A stretch of DNA of 64,000 nucleotides, taken from positions 124,001-188,000 of the forward strand of contig OY968767.1 of NCBI GenBank assembly GCA_963695375.1. The letters run 5' to 3'. This DNA comes from JACCVL01 sp963695375. Its GTDB lineage: Bacteria; Actinomycetota; Actinomycetes; Propionibacteriales; Nocardioidaceae. This document shows, in pieces, positions 16,126 to 24,599 of the stretch. The position numbers and the translations under genes were made by a program. A model generated the notes under the pieces. That model saw only the letters and a list, made by a program, of their open reading frames with translations, searched no databases and had not been told where the DNA came from. Positions within the stretch are counted from its first letter, which is position 1. Every line of letters starts with the position of its first letter.

Positions 16126-16560
16126 ATGCGGATCAAGGACGTCTTGGCGGGCAAGCCCGAGGGACCGGTGCTGACCATCGCCCCGGCCGCGACCGTCCGA
16201 GAGCTGCTGGCCACGCTCGCCGAGCACAACGTCGGCGCGCTGGTGGTCAGCGCCGACGGCGACCGGGTCGACGGGATCGTGTCCGAGCGGGACGTGGTGC
16301 GACGACTCGCCGACGGCCCGGAGGTGCTCGACAGCACGGTGGACTCGATCATGACCACCGACGTGCACGTCTGTGAGCCCGGCGACAGCCTGGACGACCT
16401 GATGCGGCAGATGACGGTGCGCCGGATCCGGCACGTCCCGGTCGTCGTCGACGGCCAGCTGCGCGGCCTGGTGAGCATCGGGGACGCCGTGAAGACCCGC
16501 ATCGGTGAGCTGGAGTTCGAGCGCGACCAGCTGAACAAGTACGTCGCCGGCAGCCAGTAG
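16126..16560 (+). CDS. Two-CBS-domain protein
   Basis: 144 residues made only of two CBS motifs (about 8-62 and 75-128), with the adenosine-ligand type sequences GIVSERDVVRRLA and RIRHVPVVVDGQLRGLVSIGD. Stand-alone CBS pairs sense AMP, ATP or NAD(H) and regulate partner enzymes or transporters. The next two genes encode a fluoride channel pair (10-bp gap), but no functional link is known. Confidence 0.88.
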   Translation: MRIKDVLAGKPEGPVLTIAPAATVRELLATLAEHNVGALVVSADGDRVDGIVSERDVVRRLADGPEVLDSTVDSIMTTDVHVCEPGDSLDDLMRQMTVRRIRHVPVVVDGQLRGLVSIGDAVKTRIGELEFERDQLNKYVAGSQ

Positions 16561-16570
16561 CCACGACCAG

Positions 16571-16999
16571 GTGACCTCCCGCCTCGCGCCGCGACCCGGC
16601 GCCCTGGTCGCGGTCGCGGTCGGCGGAGCTCTCGGCGGCGTCGCCCGGTACGCACTCGATCAGGCGCTGCCGCAGCGGGCGGGCGAGGTGCCGTGGGGCA
16701 CCTTCGCGGCCAACATCGGCGCCGCCCTGGTGCTCGGGTGGCTGCTCGTGCTGGCGCTCGACGTCTGGCCCGTGCACCGGCATCTCCAGCCGTTCGCCGC
16801 GATCGGGTTCCTCGGCTCGCTCAGCACGTTCAGCACCTGGCTGGCCGAGGTGCACCAGCTGCTGTCGGCGGGAGCCGCGGCGACCGGGGTGGCATACCTG
16901 CTCGGCAGCCTGCTCGCCGGGCTGCTCGCCACCGGCGTCGGGTTGCTGCTCGGTCGGGCGACGGTGAACGTGACCCGCGGGAGAGGAAGCCCGCGGTGA
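16571..16999 (+). CDS. crcB: Fluoride channel subunit CrcB/FluC, first of a pair
   Basis: 142 residues, four helices. The Fluc signature is present: GGVARYALD in helix 1, the pore Asn in TFAANIGAALVLGW, and the FLGSLSTFSTW motif with the Ser/Thr and Phe-box residues that coordinate fluoride and the central Na+. GTG 16571 follows the CBS gene closely. A paired, non-identical second gene suggests a heterodimer, as in other Gram-positives. No fluoride riboswitch was recognised upstream. Confidence 0.9.
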   Translation: MTSRLAPRPGALVAVAVGGALGGVARYALDQALPQRAGEVPWGTFAANIGAALVLGWLLVLALDVWPVHRHLQPFAAIGFLGSLSTFSTWLAEVHQLLSAGAAATGVAYLLGSLLAGLLATGVGLLLGRATVNVTRGRGSPR

Positions 17000-17403
17000 C
17001 CACGGTGCTCCTGGTGGCCCTCGGCTCCGCGCTCGGGGCACCCAGCCGGCACCTGCTCGACCAGCTGGTCGACCAGCTGGTCGAGCAGTGGGTCGGGCAG
17101 CGGGTGCGGCGATCCGCACCCCGGCTGCTGCCCTGGGGCACGCTGGTGGTCAACCTGACCGGGACGTTCGCGCTCGGGGTGCTGATCGGCTGCACCGGGC
17201 CGCTCGGCGGCGACCCGCTCCTGGTCACCGCGGTCGGGACCGGCTTCCTCGGCTCCTACACAACGTTCTCGACGTTCACCTGGGAGACCGTCCAGCTGCT
17301 GGAGGAGCGCGCGATGCTGGCGGCGCTCGGCAACGTGCTGCTCAGCGTCTGCGCCGGGCTGGTCGCCGTGGTCGCCGGCATCGCGCTGGGCGGCGGGTGG
17401 TGA
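16996..17403 (+). CDS. crcB: Fluoride channel subunit CrcB/FluC, second of a pair
   Basis: 135 residues starting at a GTG that overlaps the first crcB stop (GTGA). NLTGTFALGVL and GFLGSYTTFSTFTWET are the pore motifs. The loop after helix 1 holds a tandem DQLVDQLVEQ insertion coded by repeats of the palindrome GACCAGCTGGTC (about 17060-17090). Fluc channels work as dual-topology dimers; two adjacent paralogues normally assemble as an antiparallel heterodimer. Confidence 0.9.
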   Translation: MTTVLLVALGSALGAPSRHLLDQLVDQLVEQWVGQRVRRSAPRLLPWGTLVVNLTGTFALGVLIGCTGPLGGDPLLVTAVGTGFLGSYTTFSTFTWETVQLLEERAMLAALGNVLLSVCAGLVAVVAGIALGGGW

Positions 17404-17410
17404 CGCCGGC

Positions 17411-17938
17411 TCAAGCCGGACGCTCGAACACGATCTCCTCGCCGTCCACGTCGTCGCGCTGCACGCCGACGCGGACGAAGCCGGCCCGGGCCACCATCGC
17501 CAGCGACGCCGCGTTGTCGGGGGCGACGGCGGCCCGGAGCACCCGCGCACCGTGCCGGCCGGCCCAGGCCCACATCCCCCGCGCCGCCTCGGCGGCGTAG
17601 CCGCGCCGGCGGTACCGCGGCAGCACCTGGTAGCCGATCTCGACCATCCCCCGCTCGTCCGGCGGGGCGTGGAAGTTCGCGTAGCCCACGGCCGTGCCGG
17701 TGGCCCGAAGCACCATCGCGCGCAACAGCCACGGCTCGTCGCCCGGCGCGTGCCGCAGCTGCTCGGCCCGCAGGTGCACGACGTACTCCGACCCCGCGAC
17801 GAACCCGTCCGGGTCGCGGAACCCCAGGTCCGGCAACCGACCCCCGTCGACGTAGGCGTCCACCCAGGCCCTGGGGAGGAGCACCAGGTCGAGGCGATCG
17901 GTGCGGATCGGCGCCCGGGCATCCTCGCCGGCGATCAC
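17411..17938 (-). CDS. GNAT acetyltransferase, RimJ/RimL-like
   Basis: 175 residues. The C-terminal half has the GNAT signature MVEIGYQVLPRYRRRGYAAEAARGM (beta4 and acetyl-CoA loop) and APDNAASLAMVARAGFVRVG, typical of RimJ/RimL-like ribosomal-protein or small-molecule acetyltransferases. It follows the iron transporter ATPase by 10 bp in the same direction and may be the last gene of that operon. Acceptor unknown. Confidence 0.82.
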   Translation of the reverse strand: MIAGEDARAPIRTDRLDLVLLPRAWVDAYVDGGRLPDLGFRDPDGFVAGSEYVVHLRAEQLRHAPGDEPWLLRAMVLRATGTAVGYANFHAPPDERGMVEIGYQVLPRYRRRGYAAEAARGMWAWAGRHGARVLRAAVAPDNAASLAMVARAGFVRVGVQRDDVDGEEIVFERPA

Positions 17939-17948
17939 GCCTGGTCCC

Positions 17949-18986
17949 TCAACCCTCGAAGGCGGCCAGCGGGTGGTCCACCAGCGGCCGGACCCGGACC
18001 GCGGTGCCCGGCGCCAGCGGCGAGGAGTGCGGGCGCATCCCCCGCAGCACGCTGCCGTCGGCGAGCCGGACGTGGTGCAGCACCAGCGCGCCGCGGAACT
18101 CGGTGTGGACGACGACCGCGGTGCCCGCGGCGTCGGCGTCGACGGCGACCTCGTGCGGTCGCAGCATGACCTGGCAGTGCCCGCTGCCGGTCTCGGTGAC
18201 CGGTAGCGAGCCGAACACCGTCTCGACCCGGTCCCCGGTGCGCCGGCCGGGGATGAAGTCGGCCTCGCCGAGGAAGGTGGCGACGAACCGGCTGGACGGG
18301 TGGTGGAAGACCTCCTCGGGCGCGGCCACCTGCTCCAACCGGCCGGCCCGCATCACCGCGACGCGGTCACCGGCGGCGAGCGCCTCCTCCTGGTCGTGGG
18401 TGACGAAGACGCCGGTGGCACCGGCGGCTCGCAGCACGTCGACGGTGTGCTCGCGGACGACGGTGCGCAGGTTGCGGTCGAGGTGCGAGAACGGCTCGTC
18501 GAACAGCACCACCGCGGGCCCCGGTGCGAGCGCGCGGGCGAGGGCCACCCGCTGCTGCTCACCGCCGGACAGCTCGTGCGGGTAGCGGCGGTCCAGACCG
18601 CCCAGGCCGACCAGGTCGAGGACCTCGCGGACCTGCCGGTCCCGGTCCGGCAGGCGCCGGCCGAGCCCGAAGGCGACGTTGCCGGCCACGTCCAGGTGCG
18701 GGAACAGCGCCAGGTCCTGGAAGACCACGCCGACCGCCCGCCGCTCCGGGGGGACGAAGGTCGTCGGGCCGACCACCTCGTGCGCACCGGCCAGGATGCG
18801 ACCCGAGTCCACCCGGACCAGACCGGCGATCGCACGCAGCATCGTGGACTTGCCACACCCACTCGGACCGACCACGGCGAGCAGCTCGGACGACTCCACC
18901 TCGAGGCTGACACCGTCCAGCGCCACCACCGGGCCGAACCGCTTGCAGACGTCGCGGAGCACGAGGACCGGGCCGTCGGGGCTCAT
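17949..18986 (-). CDS. fbpC: Ferric-type ABC transporter ATP-binding protein
   Basis: 345 residues from ATG 18986, which overlaps the permease stop (ATGA). Walker A GPSGCGKST (40-48), Q-loop FQDLALF, signature LSGGEQQ (139-145), Walker B VVLFDEP (159-165) and the VTHDQEE switch are all intact. A C-terminal TOBE-like regulatory domain (about 240-345) is typical of FbpC/PotA ATPases. It energises the fused permease coded just before it. Iron is inferred from the binding protein and the upstream iron box. Confidence 0.9.
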   Translation of the reverse strand: MSPDGPVLVLRDVCKRFGPVVALDGVSLEVESSELLAVVGPSGCGKSTMLRAIAGLVRVDSGRILAGAHEVVGPTTFVPPERRAVGVVFQDLALFPHLDVAGNVAFGLGRRLPDRDRQVREVLDLVGLGGLDRRYPHELSGGEQQRVALARALAPGPAVVLFDEPFSHLDRNLRTVVREHTVDVLRAAGATGVFVTHDQEEALAAGDRVAVMRAGRLEQVAAPEEVFHHPSSRFVATFLGEADFIPGRRTGDRVETVFGSLPVTETGSGHCQVMLRPHEVAVDADAAGTAVVVHTEFRGALVLHHVRLADGSVLRGMRPHSSPLAPGTAVRVRPLVDHPLAAFEG

Positions 18987-20707
18987 CCCTGCTCCTCTCC
19001 GGTGTCGTACTGCGACATCTGCAGCGTCTTGCGGAACAACATCACGACCGGCACCAGCGCCACCACGACGATGGTCAGCGCCGGCAGCCCGGCCTGCTCC
19101 CAGCGGGACTCCGAGGCGAGCTGGTAGACCCAGATCGCCAGCGTCTCGAAACCGAACGGTCGCAGCAGCAGCACGACCGGCAGCTCCTTGAGGGCGTCCA
19201 CCGCCACCAGCACGAGCGCGACACCGACTCCGGACCGTACCAACGGCAGGTGGATCCGCCGTACCACGCTCCGGGGGGAGGCGCCGAGGGTGAGCGCCGC
19301 GTCGGTGATCGACGGGGCGACCTTCTCCAGGCTGGCGTCCACGCTGTTGTAGGCGAGGGCCAGGAAGCGCACGACGTAGGCATAGATCAGCCCGACCAGC
19401 GTCCCGGTCACCAGCACCCCGCCCCACGACGAGCCGACGGCGTCGAGGGCGGCGTCGGCCGCGGCCAGCATCCCGAGCACGCCGATCGCCACCACCGGAC
19501 CCGGCACGGCGTAGCCGACGGTCGCCAGCCGCGCCAGCCGCCGGGTCGAAGCACCGCCGCCGAGCCGGGTACCGCTGGCGACGAGGACGCCGAGCGCGGC
19601 ACAGGCCAGCGCGGTCAGGCCGGCGACCGTCAGGCTGTTCACCAGGTACGTCAGGTAGCGCGGGTCCAGCGCGCCGCCGGCGTCGAACAGCGTCGTGGCG
19701 CTGGACCAGGCCACCAGCTGGGCCACCGGGACCACGAACGTCACCCCGACCACCAGGCTGCACAGGCCGGTCGCCGCCCAGGCCCCACGGCCGCTCAGCC
19801 GCACCGGCTCGACGGTCCTGGCTCCGCCGCGCTGGTGGAAGCGGGCCCGCCCGCGCGCCAGCCGCTCCAGCGCGATCACCGCGATCGCGAACAGCAGCAC
19901 CAGCGAGGCGATCTCGGTGGCGGCGACGCGGTCGTACATCCCGTTCCAGATCTGGAAGACCGCGACCGAGACCGTCTGCACGTTGAAGTACTGCACGGTG
20001 GCGAAGTCGGTCAGCGTCTCCATCGCGACCAGCGCGGCCCCGGCCGCGAGCGAGGGCCGGGCCAGCGGCAGCACCACTCGGCGGGCAGCGGTCAGCGGTC
20101 CCTGTCCGAGCACGCGGGCCGCCTCGTAGGTGGCGGCGGTCTGCTCGGTCAGCGCGGCTCGCGCCAGCAGGTAGACGTAAGGGTAGAACGCCAGCGACAG
20201 CACGACCACCGCCACCGGCAGCGATCGCATCTCGGGGAACCAGACCCCCGGGCCGAAGACGGACCGCAGTGCCGACTGCACCGGCCCGGGGTGGTCCAGC
20301 AGGCCGAGGTAGACGAAGCCCAGCACGTACGACGGCACCGCGAGCGGCAACACCAGCAGCCAGGAGAACCAGCGCTGGCCCGGGAAGCGGTAGCGGCCGA
20401 CCAGCCAGGCCAGACCGGCACCCAGGACCAGGGTGCAGGCGACCACCCCGACCAGCAGCACGACCGTGGTCACGAGCATCCCCGGCAGCTGGGTGCCCCA
20501 CCACAGCGACCACACCTCCCGCGTCGGCGTCAGGATGCTGACCGCGACCAGGCCGACCGGCACCACCACCAGCGCCGCCACCAGCACGACGACCGCGCGC
20601 CACGCCCAGCGGCCGTCCCGGCGCGGTCGCCACGATGCAGGCCGCGGTGCCACCGGCCCGTCGCCGCGACCTGCGTCCGGCCGGGCCACGGCGGGCGCGC
20701 TACTCAT
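18983..20707 (-). CDS. fbpB: Ferric-type ABC transporter permease (two fused domains)
   Basis: 574 residues with about 12 helices in two BPD_transp_1 domains. The EAA loops are EAARVLGQGPLTAARRVVLPLARP (first half) and DAALTLGASPRSVVRRIHLPLVRS (second half). This double-permease architecture is characteristic of FbpB-type Fe3+ importers. ATG 20707 overlaps the binding-protein stop by 8 bp and the ATPase start by 4 bp, so the three subunits are translationally coupled. Confidence 0.9.
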   Translation of the reverse strand: MSSAPAVARPDAGRGDGPVAPRPASWRPRRDGRWAWRAVVVLVAALVVVPVGLVAVSILTPTREVWSLWWGTQLPGMLVTTVVLLVGVVACTLVLGAGLAWLVGRYRFPGQRWFSWLLVLPLAVPSYVLGFVYLGLLDHPGPVQSALRSVFGPGVWFPEMRSLPVAVVVLSLAFYPYVYLLARAALTEQTAATYEAARVLGQGPLTAARRVVLPLARPSLAAGAALVAMETLTDFATVQYFNVQTVSVAVFQIWNGMYDRVAATEIASLVLLFAIAVIALERLARGRARFHQRGGARTVEPVRLSGRGAWAATGLCSLVVGVTFVVPVAQLVAWSSATTLFDAGGALDPRYLTYLVNSLTVAGLTALACAALGVLVASGTRLGGGASTRRLARLATVGYAVPGPVVAIGVLGMLAAADAALDAVGSSWGGVLVTGTLVGLIYAYVVRFLALAYNSVDASLEKVAPSITDAALTLGASPRSVVRRIHLPLVRSGVGVALVLVAVDALKELPVVLLLRPFGFETLAIWVYQLASESRWEQAGLPALTIVVVALVPVVMLFRKTLQMSQYDTGEEQG

Positions 20708-21719
20708 AGCCGGTCTCCGCCATCAGCCGGATCGCGTCCGCGTTGTAGGTGCCGAGCTCGGCAGCCTGCAGTCGGTCGGCCCGGAAGCGGCCGAGGTCGG
20801 CGACGATCGGCACCGGGGGCACGTCGGGGTTCACGGGGTACTCGAAGTTGCCGGCGGTGAAGGCCTCCTGCCCGTCGGTCGCGAGCCACTCCAGCAGCTC
20901 GCGGGCCAGGTCGGGGTCGTCGGCCTCGGCGGTCACCCCGGCTCCGGACACGTTGACGTGCGTGCCGCTGGTCTGCTGGTTGGCCCAGAACGCCCGGACC
21001 GGGAAGTCCGGGTCCTCGTCGATCAGCTGGGCGAGGTAGTAGTGGTTGGCGATCCCGACCTCGCAGTCGCCGCTGGCGATGTTCTCCAGCAGGTCGACGT
21101 CGTTGCCGAAGATCTCCGCGTTGTCCACCCAGCCCTGGACGACTCGCCGGGTGTCGTCGTAGCCGAGCCGGGCGATCATGCTCGCCACCAGTGACTGGCT
21201 GTAGGTCTCGGTGGCGCCACGCAGGCAGAGCCGACCCTCCCACCGCGGGTCGGCCAGGTCCTCGTACGTGGACAGCTCGGACGGGTCGACCGCGGCCGGG
21301 TCGTAGACGATCGTGCGGGCCCGTTCGGCCAGCCCGAACCAGCGGTCCTCCGGGTCGCGCAGGTTCGCCGGCACCGCCGCGTCGAGCACGTCGGACCGCA
21401 CCGGCTGGAACACGCCCTCCTCCGCGGCCAGCGCCAGGTTGCCGGCGTCCACCGTCATGTAGACGTCGGCCAGCGTGTCCTCGCCCTCGGCCTCGATCCG
21501 CTCCCGGAGCTCGGCGTCGTCGCCGTACAGGAACTCGACGTCGATGCCGGTGTCGTCGGAGAACTCCTGGAACGCCCGCTCCAGGTCGTAGTGGCGGGCC
21601 GAATAGACCCGCACCACCTGGTCGTCGGTCGACGTGCAGCCGACCGCGGCCAGCGTGACCACGGCGAGGACGGCCGCGAGCACCGGTTGCGTCCGGCCCG
21701 GGGTTCGGCCTCGGATCAC
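20700..21719 (-). CDS. fbpA: Iron(III)-binding lipoprotein of the ABC transporter
   Basis: 339 residues. A lipobox LAAVGC puts the lipidated Cys at 28, so the protein is anchored outside the membrane. The start VVRVYSARHYDLERAF is the FutA/FbpA class opening, whose Tyr and His are iron ligands, and later Tyr-rich segments (GIANHYYLAQL, then SGTHVNVSGAGV) match the ferric-binding cleft of this class. It starts at a GTG overlapping the previous stop codon (GTGA). Phosphonate or spermidine binding is less likely given these motifs. Confidence 0.85.
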   Translation of the reverse strand: MIRGRTPGRTQPVLAAVLAVVTLAAVGCTSTDDQVVRVYSARHYDLERAFQEFSDDTGIDVEFLYGDDAELRERIEAEGEDTLADVYMTVDAGNLALAAEEGVFQPVRSDVLDAAVPANLRDPEDRWFGLAERARTIVYDPAAVDPSELSTYEDLADPRWEGRLCLRGATETYSQSLVASMIARLGYDDTRRVVQGWVDNAEIFGNDVDLLENIASGDCEVGIANHYYLAQLIDEDPDFPVRAFWANQQTSGTHVNVSGAGVTAEADDPDLARELLEWLATDGQEAFTAGNFEYPVNPDVPPVPIVADLGRFRADRLQAAELGTYNADAIRLMAETGYE

Positions 21720-22018
21720 GGTGACGACGACTCTTCGCTGGACGACGTGGTCTCGCACTCCTCGGCGGCCGAGCCACTGGTCTCCGAGCCACTGGTCTCC
21801 GAGCCACTGGTCTCCGAGCCACTGGTCTCCGAGCCACTGGTCTCCGAGCCACTGGTTTCCGAGCCACTGGCCTCCGAGCCGGTGCCGCTCGCGCTCTCGG
21901 CGCACTCCCCCTCCAGCTGGCGGACGTCCGCGCCGTCGTCGGAGCAGGCGGTGAGGCCGGTGAGCACACCGGCGAGGACGAGACCGGTGGCGAGACGGCG
22001 CGCGGTGGTCGATGACAT
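21716..22018 (-). CDS. Small Ser/Thr-repeat lipoprotein
   Basis: About 100 residues from ATG 22018, with GAGGAG eight bases before it. A signal sequence ends in the lipobox LTAC (Cys 25). The mature part has an acidic stretch, then seven copies of the five-residue repeat SGSET, and a C-terminal EECETTSSSEESSSP. The repeats are extended and rich in Ser/Thr and Glu, suiting a cell-wall-spanning stalk or an O-glycosylation target. It is also in frame, with no stop codon, at the end of the membrane glycosyltransferase reading frame. Its stop overlaps the FbpA start, so it belongs to the iron-transport operon. Confidence 0.65.
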   Translation of the reverse strand: MSSTTARRLATGLVLAGVLTGLTACSDDGADVRQLEGECAESASGTGSEASGSETSGSETSGSETSGSETSGSETSGSETSGSAAEECETTSSSEESSSP

Positions 22019-23530
22019 CGGGGCACTCCTCGAGGCAGCGGGTGGGTTCGCGGGTCGGGGCATGGTCGTCGGGTCGTCGGAATCGGGTGGTGGCGGGAAG
22101 CGGTCGGCGCGGGCGGCCCGCCGCGCCGAGCGGGCGGCGGCGACCGCGAGGCCGAGCAGGGCGACGGTCCAGCCGACGTCCAGCACCAGCGTGCCGGTGC
22201 CGAGGTCGCGGTGGTCGGGCAGCACGGCTCGCCACCAGGCGAGGCCGGCTGGCACCTCGGCGTCCGGAGCACCCACCCAGGTGAGGCCGCCGGACCAGCC
22301 GGCGGCGAGCAGCCAGCCGTAGGTCGCCACGCCCGCGGTGCCGGCGAGCCCGGCGACGGTGAGCACCGCCGTCCGGGCCGGGCCGGCCGAGCGCCGGTGC
22401 ACGTGACCGAGCCAGCCGGCGACTGCGAGCACCCCCAGCGGGAGCACGACCACCACCTGGCGGCCGGGGAACCAGAAGCCGTGCATGGTCAGCGCGGCGA
22501 ACGTCGCCACCAGCCAGCCCACGGCGAGCGCCGCGACCGGGATCGGCCAGCGCGCCGGTGCGAGCCAGGGCAGGGCGGCGAGGGCCGGGACGAGCAGCAG
22601 CCACGCCGGCTGCCAGGCCGCCAGGCCGAAGTCCCGGTCGAGGAGGAGCCCGCCCAGCCGGCCGGCCCGGCCGAGGTAGTCCGGGCTGGCACCCACCACG
22701 GTCAGCTCGCCGCCGGCCTGGAAGTGGTCGCCGCTGGCGTACGCGGTCCAGCCGCCGTAGACCGCCTGGTGCACCGCGAGGAAGATCCCGCCGGCGAGCG
22801 CGAGCAGCGCGGCTCCTCCTCCGGCGACCCGGGGCCCGGCGTGCCGCCAGAGCAGCACCAGCCCGGCGACGGCGAGCACTGCCGCCACGGGGGTGTACTT
22901 GACCGACAGCCAGGGCAGCCCGACCACCGCCAGCGCCCAGCCGAGGCTGCCGGCGCGCCCGGACGGGCCGGTGAGCACCGCGACCGCGACCATCACGAGC
23001 AGCGCGGCCGGCAGCTCGGGGTAGACCTGCTGCCCGTAGACGGCCAGCGGGGCGGTGCCGAACGCGACGGCGGCGACGACGCCCGCCACCGGGAGCGGCA
23101 CGGCCAGCCGGCGCACCGCCACCCACCCGGTGAGTGCGGCCAACCCGCCGGCCAGCACGGCGAGCACGACCTTGGCGGCCACCCAGCCGCCGAGGCCCAC
23201 CGCCGGGGCGAGCAGCAGCGCCAGCAACGGGTCGTGCGGGCTCAGCTGGCTGCCGTCCGGGCGCTCCGCGGTCTGCACGGGCAGCTCGGCGGCGTGGTAG
23301 GCCGCGGCGCGGCCTGCGGCGAGCTCGTCGGCGATGTCCAGGTCGCCGTCCTCCCACAGGCTGAGGGCGCTGAGCAGGTACTGCGGCTCGTCGACCGCGG
23401 CCCGGGCGTCGTCGGCACCGGCCACCCCGATCCCGAGCGCCGCGGCGACCGTCGCGACCGCACCGACGGCGACCAGGACCACCGCCAGCCGGCGGCGGGT
23501 CGGCACCGGGACGGCCGTCCGGCCGGTCAC
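21716..23530 (-). CDS. GT-C-like membrane glycosyltransferase, frame continues into the lipoprotein
   Basis: From GTG 23530 the first ~500 residues form about 11 membrane helices. An early extracytoplasmic loop contains DEPQYLLSALSLWEDGDLD; an acidic DE/DD pair here is the metal and polyprenyl-phosphate site of GT-C enzymes (ArnT/PMT-like). No stop codon occurs before the lipoprotein start at 22018, so a 604-residue fusion is possible, or the enzyme's true stop is lost. The GTG overlaps the epimerase stop (GTGA). A role in moving a sugar from a lipid carrier onto a cell-surface acceptor is inferred from the fold. Confidence 0.7.
   Translation of the reverse strand: MTGRTAVPVPTRRRLAVVLVAVGAVATVAAALGIGVAGADDARAAVDEPQYLLSALSLWEDGDLDIADELAAGRAAAYHAAELPVQTAERPDGSQLSPHDPLLALLLAPAVGLGGWVAAKVVLAVLAGGLAALTGWVAVRRLAVPLPVAGVVAAVAFGTAPLAVYGQQVYPELPAALLVMVAVAVLTGPSGRAGSLGWALAVVGLPWLSVKYTPVAAVLAVAGLVLLWRHAGPRVAGGGAALLALAGGIFLAVHQAVYGGWTAYASGDHFQAGGELTVVGASPDYLGRAGRLGGLLLDRDFGLAAWQPAWLLLVPALAALPWLAPARWPIPVAALAVGWLVATFAALTMHGFWFPGRQVVVVLPLGVLAVAGWLGHVHRRSAGPARTAVLTVAGLAGTAGVATYGWLLAAGWSGGLTWVGAPDAEVPAGLAWWRAVLPDHRDLGTGTLVLDVGWTVALLGLAVAAARSARRAARADRFPPPPDSDDPTTMPRPANPPAASRSAPMSSTTARRLATGLVLAGVLTGLTACSDDGADVRQLEGECAESASGTGSEASGSETSGSETSGSETSGSETSGSETSGSETSGSAAEECETTSSSEESSSP
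21771..21875. repeat. Seven 15-bp tandem repeats inside the lipoprotein gene
   Basis: GAGCCACTGGTCTCC repeats seven times; the first five copies are identical and the last two differ by one base each. The reverse strand encodes the SGSET protein repeat. The near-identity suggests recent slippage expansion, so copy number may vary between strains. Confidence 0.95.
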
Positions 23531-24513
23531 GCCGTCGCCGCCGCGGTCCGCACGGCGGGCGCCGCGTCCGGCTGCGCGGCGACCTGCCGGGCGACCAGCT
23601 CGGCCAGGTCGGTGCGCGGGACCCAGCCGACCAGCCGCTCGAGCCGGGCGGTGTCCGCCAGCGTGTGCCGCACCTCGGCCGGGCCCACCGGCCGTACGAC
23701 GCGGGGAACGTCGCGGCCGACGGCGGAGCAGACCGCGTCGGCGAGCGCGGTGAGGGAGTGCGCCCGGCCGGTGCCGAGGTTGACCGTCCCGGTCGCTCCG
23801 CACCGGGCGAGGTCGACCAGGGCCCGTGCCACCTGCCGGACGTCGGTGAGGTCGCGGGTGCGTTCCGGCGACCCCAGCAGCAGCAGCGGACGATCGCGCC
23901 GAGCGGCGTCGATCCATTGCGACAGCGCCATGTCCGGCCGTTGCCGCTCCCCGGCCACGGTGAACGGCCGCAGCACGAGCACGTGCCCACCGGCCGCGGC
24001 GCGGTCGCGGCACAGCCGCTCGGCGCGGGCCTTGCTCGCCGCGTAGCCACCGCGCGGGTCGAGGGAGTCGGTCTCCGCGCACGGCCGCGCCGATCGGCTG
24101 CCGCCGTAGACCGACGACGACGAGGTCACCAGCAGCGGCGTGCGCGGCGGCGTGCCGGTGAGGACGGCGGCGGTCGCCGCGACGTTGTCCCGGTGGCGTC
24201 GGCGGTCCACGTCGGCCGCGCGGTCTCGGACGCCGGGGCAGCCGGCGAGGTGCCACACCGCGTCCGCGGCTCGCAGCGCCTCGTCGACCGGTCGCCGTCC
24301 GACCGGGTCGGTCAGCTCGGTGCGCACCCAGGTCAGGCCGGGCCGGCCGGCGAGGTGGGCCGGGACCGGCTCCCGGTCCACGCCGAGCACCGACGTCTGC
24401 TGCCGGAGCAGGAGATCGACCAGGTGCCCGCCGAGGAAGCCCGCGGCACCGGTGACCACGACCGACGGCGCCGCGCTGTCGCGCGGCGCGGGGGCTGCCG
24501 AGGTCAGGGGCAC
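23527..24513 (-). CDS. NAD-dependent epimerase/dehydratase (extended SDR)
   Basis: 328 residues with the Rossmann motif TGAAGFLG (21-28), the TSSSSVYGG strand and catalytic Tyr157/Lys161 (YAASK), as in UDP-sugar 4-epimerases and related nucleotide-sugar enzymes. It is the first gene of the leftward six-gene overlapping operon that ends with the iron ABC transporter; its start is 66 bp from the iron box. Exact sugar unknown. A Cys-rich ring (AGCPGV, then PCAE) has no obvious role. Confidence 0.8.
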   Translation of the reverse strand: MPLTSAAPAPRDSAAPSVVVTGAAGFLGGHLVDLLLRQQTSVLGVDREPVPAHLAGRPGLTWVRTELTDPVGRRPVDEALRAADAVWHLAGCPGVRDRAADVDRRRHRDNVAATAAVLTGTPPRTPLLVTSSSSVYGGSRSARPCAETDSLDPRGGYAASKARAERLCRDRAAAGGHVLVLRPFTVAGERQRPDMALSQWIDAARRDRPLLLLGSPERTRDLTDVRQVARALVDLARCGATGTVNLGTGRAHSLTALADAVCSAVGRDVPRVVRPVGPAEVRHTLADTARLERLVGWVPRTDLAELVARQVAAQPDAAPAVRTAAATA

Positions 24514-24578
24514 GCGAGGAGGCTCCGGGACGGGCGCAGCGGGACGGCGCCGGGGGCGGGTGGCTGGTCGGGGTGAAC

Positions 24579-24597
24579 TTAGGGCATCCTCTCCTAA
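24579..24597. promoter_or_regulatory. IdeR/DtxR-type iron box
   Basis: TTAGGGCATCCTCTCCTAA is a 19-bp inverted repeat with intact outer arms TTAGG/CCTAA and 14 of 19 positions matching the actinobacterial consensus TTAGGTTAGSCTAACCTAA. It sits 2 bp before ATG 24600 and 66 bp from the epimerase start, so a single Fe(II)-loaded repressor dimer pair could shut both directions. The presence of a ferric-type transporter in the leftward operon supports the call. Confidence 0.7.
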
Positions 24598-24599
24598 CC

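Noticed and set aside
21771..21875. CRISPR-like array
   Set aside because: The 15-bp units are directly tandem with no spacers and encode a peptide repeat.
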